In this document: piece by piece, positions 41,336 through 50,300 of the stretch
How the letters are laid out: each line of letters begins with the position of its first letter
Position numbering within the stretch: position 1 is the stretch's first letter
Assembly (NCBI GenBank): GCA_016858145.1
Contig: JAEHOE010000007.1
Coordinates: forward strand, 1-64,000
Length of the DNA: 64,000 bases
Source: Edaphochlamys debaryana
Taxonomy: Eukaryota; Chlorophyta; Chlorophyceae; Chlamydomonadales
Reading direction: 5' to 3'
Translations under genes and position numbers: made by a program
The notes under the pieces: model-generated
Told to the model about the DNA's origin: nothing
The model's database searches: none
Seen by the model: the letters and a program-made list of their open reading frames with translations, nothing else

Positions 41336-42063
41336 TCACTTGTACTCATTGTCGGGGCCCGGTACGTGCTTCTCCTGTGCGAAGAGCGAGTTGTGGAGCG
41401 CCTTCTCCATGACGCTGGCCCCCACCACGGGCACCTCGCAGTCTGCAGGGTTTCAGGAGCTCTCGTCAGCCCATGCATCTCCCCTTGGGGACATGCACAC
41501 AGCTGTGCCAACCTTTGGGCTGCGTCTCCTCGTCGACGTTGAAGTTGGCTGTGGAACATTGGTCCCAGTCCGAGTCCTCCTCATACTCCGTCCCCTGCCG
41601 CTTCTTCAGCTCTGAACGCTCCCGCTTAGGCGGCCCATGGTGGCTGGGACCTGCAAAGCAAGAAGACTTGCGCAGTCAGAGAAACCCATCGCTTACACAG
41701 ACCGCAAGCAACGCACCTTGCGCCGCTGGAGACGCTGGCCCCGGTGGGTTATCAGGCCCTGTATACAAGGGCTGTGGTGTGGGCGCGGCAGGAGCCGCTG
41801 GTGCCGAAGAGGCAGCAGGCGCAGCATCAGGAGCCGGTGTCACAACCGCGGGGGCGGCTGCCGCGACTGGCGCGGGCTGAGTCTCCTTTTGCTCAGGCTC
41901 CGGCTTCACGGGCGGTGCGTGGCCATTTCCGTTGGCGTCCACCCTGAAAGACGGAACGCAGTGTTCAGGCTTCCGCGCAGACGTCGACGCTGACCGGCAA
42001 CGCCGCTCACCGTGCTGCCTTGGCATCAGACTGTCCTTGCTCCTTGCTGGATATGCATCCCAT
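41336..42063 (-). CDS. Small Ala/Pro-rich protein with N-terminal lipid-anchor signal, unknown function
   Basis: Four exons on the minus strand, 42063-42011, 41943-41717, 41650-41513 and 41442-41336, give 174 aa; all junctions are GT-AG and in phase. The protein starts MGCISSKEQG. Gly2 is placed for N-myristoylation and Cys3 for palmitoylation, so attachment to a membrane, possibly the ciliary one, is inferred. Residues of about 20-95 are low-complexity Pro/Ala/Glu. The C-terminal half is charged and non-repetitive (KRERSELKK, then EYEEDSDWDQCS, then VMEKALHNSLFAQEKH), ends DNEYK and is the likely conserved part. I recognise no domain. The start is the first ATG of the exon, and the N-terminal MGC supports it. 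It lies downstream of WDR60 on the same strand, with its 3' end facing the satellite. Orthologues in other algae would confirm it is a real gene. Confidence 0.72.
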
Positions 42064-42273
42064 CCTGCCCACACAGGGCCTTGGCTAAGCTGGCGCAATT
42101 TGTTCGGGGTGCTCAAGCCCAAGGTGACAAGTACAATGCTCTGCCTCAATAACGACTGTAGAGCTCCTCAGGTCGTCGTAAGCAGCGCAGGAGCAAGCGC
42201 GGTGCACTGTCAAAGATGGAGTAAGTGTTCCGCCTAGCAGTCTGGGCTGTCTTCACAGTACTCGAGGGCGCTT

Positions 42274-42283
42274 GTATATATAT
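42274..42283 (-). promoter_or_regulatory. Possible TATA element of the lipid-anchored gene
   Basis: The only strongly AT-rich stretch upstream of the small gene reads TATATATAC on the minus strand, about 210 bp before its ATG at 42063. Spacing to the transcription start is unknown. It could equally be part of the WDR60 3' UTR. Confidence 0.35.
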
Positions 42284-42285
42284 GT

Positions 42286-42290
42286 TTACA
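42286..42290 (-). terminator. Candidate TGTAA poly(A) signal of the WDR60 gene
   Basis: TGTAA on the minus strand, about 290 bases after the WDR60 stop codon. TGTAA is the usual poly(A) signal in Chlamydomonas-type algae. It sits right beside the TATA-like stretch assigned to the next gene, so the two transcription units would be tightly packed. Confidence 0.45.
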
Positions 42291-42578
42291 TGCAGGCCGC
42301 GCTCTGTTGGTCTGGGCGTCTGGCGCGAGCTTCGTCGACAACGTTGCATGGTAAATTGCGGTTTGCGCCCATCGACCCCACCTCCCGCGACGCCCTTACG
42401 CCTACTTCTGCCGGCCATACTGCTCGCTCGCACACTCATGAACTTCCGCCCGTTGCCAGCCATCGATTACCGCCCTAGAGCCGTGGCAGGTTTTCACACC
42501 GCCCGTACCGTCGTACACATATTCACACTGCCGTACAGCCGTAGTACGCTCGCCTCCCGACTTCTGCACCAAGCGCGC

Positions 42579-45500
42579 TCACGCCTCCGCCGGCTTGGGC
42601 TTGGGCTTGGGCTTGGGCTGGGGGGCGTGGGGAGAGGGGGTAAAGTCAGTACCCTGCACGTACGCTACGTGCGACCTCTGCAGCTTTGGTCTTCCCACCC
42701 CCGAAGTTGAACGGCCGAGCGCCTCACCTTCGGCTTGGGCGACTCCCCATCAGCGGCAGCTGGTGCGGCCGCAGCCTCGCCCTCGGGCTTGGGCTTGGGC
42801 TTCGGCTTGGGCTTCTGCGAGTTGAGCAGGGGACACGGCGAGTGAGTGAGAGCGTCACGGCACCGACTACTGACCAGCCGCCACTCCGCACCCGCTCACC
42901 GGCTTGGGCGCTTCCCCTCCCTCCGCCGGCGCGGCCGCGGCCGCGTCGCCCTCCGAGGGCTTGGGCTTGGGCTTGGCGGCGGGCTTCTTGACCGCGGCCT
43001 TGGTGGACGCCTTCTTGGTCGGCGCGGGGCCGCCGGTAACGACCACGGGGGGCGTGGGCACGATCTCCTCCAACACCTTGAGCTCGTCAGCACCCGGTGC
43101 CGCCAGCTTGGGCGCCAGCAGGTGCACGTTGACCAGGCCGTCGTCGTAGCCGATGGCGAAGCAGGACGTTCCGGCCGACTTAGAGCCGCCCTCGCCCGTC
43201 TGCGCCTGCGCCACGTCGAAGTAGGTGGGGATCATGGCAACCGGCGGCGTGCCCTTGCCCTGCGCGGGGAGCAGGAAGTGGAAGGGCAGAGGAGGGGAGG
43301 CAGAGAGTGGATTGAGCTCGGCACGAGTCGCCCATTTGCTTGGGTGTAGGGCGAGGTGCATGGCTCGACGTGCTTCAGCAAGCCTGTGCACACGTGCCGT
43401 ACGGCCAGCTGGACTTGGCGTCCTTGGCATGGCCCCAGCCGCTCACCTGCAGCATGAACTGCTGCTGCGCGATGGGCGCGTGCCGGTTCTGCGTAAGGTC
43501 GAACGTGAAGACGGTGCAGAGGGAGTCGAGCGCGAAGAAGACGCAGGGGCGCGTGGGCGACCAGCGGACCACCAGGATCTTGCCCTTGGAAACGTCCGGG
43601 AACACCGTGGCGGCGGCCGAGCTGGCGATCGAGTGCAGCGCGATCGTGCCCTGGCTGTGGCCCGACAGGAAGGCGTGGGGCTTGAAGGGCGAGATGGCGA
43701 TGCACGTGACCAGCGTGGCGAAGGGTGGCGCGGAGGGGCGGTTGGCCAGGTTGGAGCCGTACGCGTCCGACACGTACTCCTTGGGCGCCGGGGGCGTGCC
43801 CACCATGGACCCGCGCAGCACCATGCCCGCGTCCGAGCCGGCCAGGATCTGCATGTCGATGCCCGGCAGCACGCCCAGCGAGTACGTTTGCACGTACTGT
43901 GGGGAGGAGGGGAGGCGGCGGGCGGGGCAAGCAGGGCAAGGAGGGCGTCAGGGTAGGCGCATGTACCGTGTGCGGTCTCAGCTTAGCCGAGGTCAGACGC
44001 TAAAGCAGAAAGCAGTGTAGCCTTGCTCCCTTCTAAACCCCTGCCCTGAGCGCCCTCCTCACCTGGTCCAGCTTGGCCGGCTCCCAGGGGTCCTTGCCGC
44101 GCCCCGGCGCCAGCTGCGGCTTGAGCGTGCGCATGCCCAGCTGCGTGAGCTGCATGGTCTTCACCAGCTTGAGCCGCGAGCCGGGGCGCAGCCCAATGTC
44201 CGACTCGGCCGCGTTCTTCTCCGTGGGCGCCAGCAGCGCGGCCGTGAACACCGCCACCGTGCCCCACGAGTTGAGGCTCACCACGTCGCACGGCCGCGAG
44301 CGGTTCTCCGCTGCAGGCGTACGTCAGGGCAGCATCAGTCAGCAACGGGGATCGGGGCGGGGGTCAGCGGTCCACAGTGGACGCACGCAGATGAATTCAA
44401 GAGGGCAAGAGCTAGCCGGCATTGGGGAAGGCTATGGCAAGGCGTCTCAAGCTAGCGGGTATAAGAGGAGGCTTCAAGGAGGCATGGAATGGCCTCAGTG
44501 CATGGCCTCACTCTTGGCCACGGTTGCGATGCCCACGATGGGCGCCGCGTTGGTGACCACGTCAGCCATGAACTCCGTGGTGTACGACGGCCGCCGCATG
44601 TACATCTTGTGGCCCTTCACCTCCTCCAGCGGGTGCCGCGTCTCCGCCTCCTCCAGGTCCCACGCGCACACGCCGCCCTCCTCCATGCCTGCACGGGACG
44701 CCAAGCCACACGGGATCGTGACCAGTGAGCCCCAGTGTCCAGAACGCGGTTCCGAAGTTGGGGCGGGGCGTGCCACTCTGCTGCGGCCGGAGGCCGAGGA
44801 AAAGCTCATGGGCTCATAGGTGCTGCGAGCTCCGTACCTGCGAAGACCAGGGTGGTGGAGGGCGCGGGCGCCCAGATGCAGCAGGAGGGGCTACCCTCGC
44901 AGGCCATGAGGTGGGAGGGCGCGGCGGCGGTGCTGAGGTCCCACACGGCCAGCACGCCCTTGGAGCTGAGCGAGTGGTCCTGCAGGGTATGGGCACACGG
45001 AAGGGACTCGTGTCAAGGGCGCGCAACGTAGTGCCACTCAGTTACCCCCAAGAAGCCCAGTACCGGTCCTAGAACGCCCGAGCCTAGTTAGAGGAAATGG
45101 TTCAGCCATTCAGAAAGGGCAGATGGGACCGGAAGCGAGTCGTGCCCACACCTTGAGCAGCGCCGCGGCCCCCAGCTGCGCCCCGACGGGTGCGTAGGAG
45201 GCCAGCACCGAGGGCAGCGGGCCGTGGCAGAAGGCGGCACCCGTGACGGGCCGCTGCCCCAGCAGCAACTCCAGCGCGGGACTGGAGGGGGGCCCGAACT
45301 TGAGGCTGCCGGCCGACATGCCCGACTCCCCCGCCGCCTTGATCGCCAGCTTCTTCACGGCTGCGGCAGAGGGCAACGCCGCGGGCGCCCACGCTTCAGG
45401 CAAGGCTTGCGCGGCGCGTCAACAATTTCACATTTACCCCTACGCAACTTGCAAGCCCTGCCCTCATCCCACGGCACAAACCCCACGGGCCCTGCGCGAG

Positions 45501-46945
45501 GCCCTGGGCGCTGTCTCACTCGGGTTCATGCCCATCGCCGCCAGCATGATGGGCCCCGCCCAGCGCATGAAGGACAGCAGCTTGGACTCCTGGTCCGGCG
45601 CCATCTGCGCCAGGCGCATGATGGCCTTGTTGGCCGCCGTGTTGGGCAGCCCGCCCGTGCTGCTCTTGCTGCTCCCCGCCGCCAGCGTGTGCTCCCCCTC
45701 GAACACCGTGTTGCGGTCCTCGGGGACCTGGCAGCCGTAGGGGTTGCGCGCGATCTGCGGGGCAGAGGAAGGGCAGGAGCGAGAGGTGGTTGGGATGTGA
45801 CAAGGGGCAGGAGTCTGGGGCTGACGCGAAGGGGGGAGGGCGAGGTGTGGGTGGTCGAATGAACGTTGTGGCGGGCCTCACCTCGTCGGTCTGCACCTCC
45901 TCCGCTTTGTCGTCCGCGTGCGTCTGCGAGGAGCCGAGCTTGAGGCCGGCGTATTGCGAGCGGCCCATCTTGAAGAGCTGGTGCTTGGAGAGCATGTAGA
46001 GCTGCGGGAAGTCGTCCATCATCACCTCCTGCAGCTTGACCTGCGAGTTGCCGGGGCGGAGTTGGGGGCAAGGCGTAGCGGATATTGAGCGGCTTGGCGG
46101 AGGGAGTGCATGGGGAGAACCCTTATCACATGCGAATGCGGGACTGGGGGAAACAGCGCCTGCATGCTACACGCCTTGCTTGGCGGTGGGTGAGGGGCGG
46201 AGGCGCCTGGTGAGGCTTCTGCTTAGCCGGGCAGGTTGGACCCACTTGTTGCCCTTCGCCTCCCACCTGCTTGATTCGCTGCAGTGCCCCCTCCAGCTTC
46301 TTCATGGCAGATCGCCGCTGCGCATCCGTGAGGCCCGCGAACGCAGGCACGGACACCGAGGCCGCTGTGGGTCACCAGGAAGGGAGATAGGGTCTCAGGC
46401 ACGTGCACCCCGTCTGGGTTTGGCGTGAACGGTCCCGTCCTCACAGTCGTTGGGCCTCAGCCCCAGTGATCCTCCCCCATAGCGTCCTCGAGCCCCCTCG
46501 CGGCCATTGGGGTTCGCGCCACGGCGGCCGCGGTGGCTTGCAGGCGGACTGCAGGCCGCGTGCAGAGAACCCGCCCTGCCGCATACCTGGCTTGTTAGAC
46601 GTCCGCGCTGGCGAGGTCGGCACAGCTCCAGCGTAGGATGACCTCACAGCCTGCCCTTTGGAGGGCGAATCAGGCTCCTCCTTGCCTTTGCCCTTGCCCT
46701 TCTCGGGCGGCAAGACATCGTAGTCGTCGTCCTGCTCGCCCTCCTCGGGGCCCTGCAAGTTATATCCGCACCAGCAGCAACCATGTCAACGTGCAGCAGG
46801 CCTTGCTTCTGTTGCTGCGCCGGGCTCGCCCCGACATGTGCTTCGGAGGACTCGCGGCCCACCCAGCACGCTCTCTTCCGCGTTCCCGCACCTCGAACTC
46901 ATCCTCATCATACTCGTCGAATCCTTCATCCTCATAGTCGCTCAT
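42579..46945 (-). CDS. FAP163: WDR60/FAP163, intermediate chain of the retrograde IFT dynein (dynein-2)
   Basis: Thirteen exons give 807 aa, all in phase: 46945-46892, 46752-46587, 46364-46267, 46040-45882, 45754-45520, 45360-45152, 44979-44838, 44688-44512, 44310-44063, 43896-43447, 43259-42900, 42814-42728, 42617-42579. The N-terminal 60 residues are acidic and probably disordered (MSDYEDEGFDEYDEDEFE). A short helix (AMKKLEGALQRIKQ) and a VQTDEI motif follow. From about residue 240 to 690 comes a beta-propeller with the features of WDR60: GVLAVWDL, TLVFAG, VSLNSWGTVAV, SDIGLRPGSRLKLV, and RWSPTRPCVFFALDS. In this family the protein binds the dynein-2 heavy chain and light chains and is needed for retrograde intraflagellar transport. 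Odd is a basic Lys-Pro tail (about residues 717-807). The protein is shorter than human WDR60, mostly in the N-terminal half. It is divergent with mnmG. Confidence 0.9.
42584..42976 (-). repeat. Repeated (AAGCCC)n blocks coding the Lys-Pro tail of WDR60
   Basis: Three blocks of the hexamer CTTGGG (plus strand), at 42594-42617, 42784-42814 and 42958-42976, fall in the last three exons of WDR60 and encode runs of KPKPKP. Blocks one and two (in protein order) are each followed by a similar Glu/Gly/Ala segment (EGDAAAAAPAEGGE and EGEAAAAPAADGE) and again Lys-Pro. This makes exon 12 look like a duplicate of the end of exon 11. Confidence 0.8.
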
Positions 46946-47367
46946 GTTTCCGGCTGGGCGGAAGCCCCCGAAGCTCCCGAACTAGAGCCCCGCGCTTATG
47001 CTATTGTTGCAATTTTCGTATGTTTCTATACACACACGAGCTGCTAGCGTCGGCCCATCAGGGTCAGAGCCCGCAACTCGGCGAATTGTCTCCGCAGGCC
47101 CCCAACTGTGAGGTCTATGAGGATGTATGTGCTATTCAAATAGGATTACCCAAGTACAGGCTCGGTTCGACGGGTCGAGCCCTCTCGGCAATCCTGCTTG
47201 GGAGGTTGGTTCATGAACGCACAACACCCCTGAATTGCCACGTTTGGCTCACCCAAAGCACCCATATTCGTGAAGGTACTGTGTGAGCTTCCCAGGGACC
47301 ACAGAGCGCGGCCGTCTGCATAAGGCAGCATCGCGCAGTGCGTGGAGCTCCTCTTCAGCTCGCCGCG
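46946..47367. promoter_or_regulatory. Shared upstream region of WDR60 (minus) and mnmG (plus)
   Basis: The start codons of the two divergent genes are 422 bp apart, so both 5' UTRs and both promoters must fit here. The segment 46990-47030 is AT-rich compared with its surroundings. No clear TATA box or known motif could be assigned. A short hairpin lies at 47159-47181. Confidence 0.6.
47159..47181. other. Short perfect hairpin in the divergent promoter region
   Basis: GGCTCG at 47159-47164 pairs with CGAGCC at 47176-47181 across an 11-base loop. The loop contains GTTCGA, which recalls a tRNA T-arm, but there is no acceptor, D or anticodon arm around it. It may lie in the mnmG 5' UTR. Role unknown. 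Confidence 0.4.
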
Positions 47368-50300
47368 ATGGCGACAGCAGGACTGCACAAGATCCTGAGG
47401 GGTCCTGCTGGCAGGCCGCAGCTGTTTGCTCCGGTGCTGCCCAAACTTGTGGACTGTGCGCTGGGATGGCGGCCCTCGCTCGGGCACCAGGCTCGGCGAC
47501 ACCGTAGCCAGGTGGGATTGTTTGACGCTTTGGCAGTGGTCGCCGGTGTGCCCGGCGCATGGCAACAACAGTCGCCCCGGGGGCAAGGGTCTGGGGCTTT
47601 GGCCCCACGCAGCCTGCGGTTGCGGCGCAGCAGGCCGTGGGAAGGGCTGGGGGGGGCCTCTGGCTTGTGCTCAGGTGCCCGGCTCCCGCAAACCCCCTAT
47701 ACTTCCTCCCTGCCTTATTGCTCCGCCCACAACAGGCGGCCGCAGCAGCGGCAGAGGGCGCCCCTGCCGGCGACGCCTCGGCTTCCGCGGCTGCCCCCGC
47801 CAGCAGCACGAACCCTGCCGCCTCCCCCGGCCCCTCGTCCAGCGGACGCCCCTCCTCCTGGTACGCCGAGGAGGACTATGACGTCATCGTGGTGGGCGCG
47901 GGCCACGCAGGCTGCGAGGCGGCGCTGGCAGCCGCCCGCCTGGGCTGCCGGACACTGCTGCTCACGCTCAACCTGGACCGCATCGGCTGGCAGGTGCGAC
48001 TGCTCGCATGAGGTAGATGCTGGCCTTTGTAGGCCAGGTCCAGTGGTGAATGATTCATGGTAGCGGCAAGGGGCACAGGCTTGGGCTGGCTGGCAGACCG
48101 ATAGGTCCTGCTGGCTGGACTTGGGAGGGAATCGGCACTGGGGCCGAGGTGCGCCAGTGCAGCCCAGGCGCCCAGCCTTGCTCGTCCTGCGCTCCTGCCT
48201 AGCTGGAGCTGGAGAGCAGCAGTCGGGGGCGGGCGCCCCATCCGGGTGGAGTCTCCTATGGAGTCCGCCAGGCCGGCAGCCAGCCCCCTCATCGTGGGCA
48301 CCTCGCCGAAGCCCTGGCCCCTCAGGCGCCGGGTCAATGGGGGCCAGCGCATGTGAGGGCGGCCGGGCCTGGAACACCCGGTCGGAGCCCGGCGCCTTGG
48401 GGCGGCAGGCGTTAGGAAGGCCCCCGGGGCTTCCTCAGCCCACGGCTCGCTGGTCATGGGCCACGCCAAGACGCGGGCCAAGCGTCACGAGGGGCAGCCT
48501 GGGTATCAGCGAGGTTTGGCATGAGCTGGGTGGCAGCTCAGCCCGCGAGGGCAGCTTCCCTGACTGGCGGCCGTAGCTGCAGGAGCCGGTCGGGCTGCCT
48601 GAGGGCCCCGAATACTGTAAGGGCCACCGTTGTGCATGGGCCACAACTGACTGCCCCCAAGGGCGCAGTAGGAGCAGCAAAGGCGGAGGCGTGGCTGCCC
48701 GGCGCCAGGTGCCTCCTTGACACGAGCCAGCCGTACCCCAAACCTGCCTCATGCCCTCATCCCGCCAACCTGAACACCCTCAACGCGTCCTCACCCTTCC
48801 CTTACCTCCTCCCCTCTCCTCCCTTCTCCCCCTTCGCGTAGCCCTGCAACCCCGCCGTGGGTGGCCCCGCCAAGTCCCAGCTGGTGCACGAGGTGGACGC
48901 CCTGGGGGGCGAGATCGGCAAGATGGCGGACCGCTGCTACCTGCAGCGCCGCGTGCTCAACCGCAGCAAGGGCCCGGCCGTGTGGGCGCTGCGCGCGCAG
49001 ACCGACAAGCACGAGTACAGCGTCACCATGCGCCGCGTGCTGGAGCAGACGCCCGGGCTGGAGATCCGCGAGGTGCGGACGGAGGCAGGAAGGAGGCGGG
49101 AGGCAGGAGGCTTTGGGGGCGCGCAGGAGAGGCTTTGGAGAACGCGCGGGACGGACGGGCCGAGAGGCGGCCGCACTGCGGCAGCGACTGCGGATACCGG
49201 TATCCGGGCCCGCTCAAGGGAGGCGTTGCAGCAGCAAGCGCGTTGCATCTACCGGGGACTGGGTGGCATATGTTAGCGGCTGCGGACGGGTTGACGAGGT
49301 GTGGGGCCTGACTTGCCCCGTCCCTCCCTCAACGGCCGCCCCTCCTGCCCAGGCCATGGTCGTGGGCCTGGACGTGGGCCCCAACGACGAGGTGCGCGGC
49401 GTCAAGACCTACTTCGGCATCACCTTTGCCGCGCGGGCCGTGGTGCTGACCACCGGCACCTTCATGAACGGCACCATCTGGGTCGGCCGCCAGTCCATGA
49501 GCGCGGGCAGGTGGGGCAGCCCTTGCAACGAAGGGCCTCGAGAGGCGACCTGAGACAAGGAAGCGATGGGCCATTGACGTTGGGGATCCCCTGCCTTGAG
49601 GGTGCCCAGTGCGAGCGCGGCAGGATGCAGACGCTTCCGGATAGAGTCGGGATGCCTGCCGGAAGCGCGATGTGTTGGGCATGGCAAGGGTTGGCAGCTG
49701 AGCCGGCGGCGTCCTTGCTGCCCTACCACCTACCCCACCGCGCAGGGCGGGCGAGGCGGCCAGCGTGGGCCTGACGGAGGCGCTGCAGGGCCTGGGCTTC
49801 GAGACCGACCGCCTCAAGACCGGCACCCCCGCGCGCATCGACTCGCGCACCGTGGACTTCTCGAGGCTGGAGACGCAGCCCGGGGACGACGAGGCAAGCG
49901 GGGGGGAATGGGGGAAATCGAGTGTCGAGGAGGGGAAGAGGGGAAGGCGGGGGACAGGGACACGAGGGCCGGGCGGGCAAAAGGGGTCGGGCCGTCGTCC
50001 GAGCAGTCGGCTTGGGCACAGCCAGGGCAAGGAGTTGAGCTGCAGTGAACCCTGCTCGTGCACCGACCCATGCCTTCCAGCCGCTAGCCTATTGAAGCTC
50101 CAAGTGATCACGACCCTGACTCCGATCCGACTCGGCCTTTCCACAGGAGCGCTGGTTCAGCTTCGACCCGGAGGTCCACGTCCCCCGCGAGCAGATGAGC
50201 TGCTACCTCACCCGCACCACGTCCGAGACGCACCGCCTCATTAAGGAGAACCTCAAGGAGACGCCCATCTACGGCGGCTGGGTGGACAGCAAGGTGCGCG

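Noticed and set aside
42594..42976. Telomere-like CTTGGG/TTGGGC repeats
   Set aside because: They are short, lie in coding exons and encode Lys-Pro in frame; the algal telomere repeat is TTTTAGGG.
43225..43956. Plus-strand open frame of 243 codons
   Set aside because: It is antisense to the WDR60 exons that carry clear beta-propeller motifs.
47159..47181. tRNA gene suggested by the GGTTCGA loop
   Set aside because: No acceptor stem, D arm or anticodon arm can be folded around it.
47994..48841. Possible gene or mobile element inside the 848-bp mnmG intron 2
   Set aside because: Open frames there have no recognisable domain, and no terminal repeats or target-site duplications were seen.
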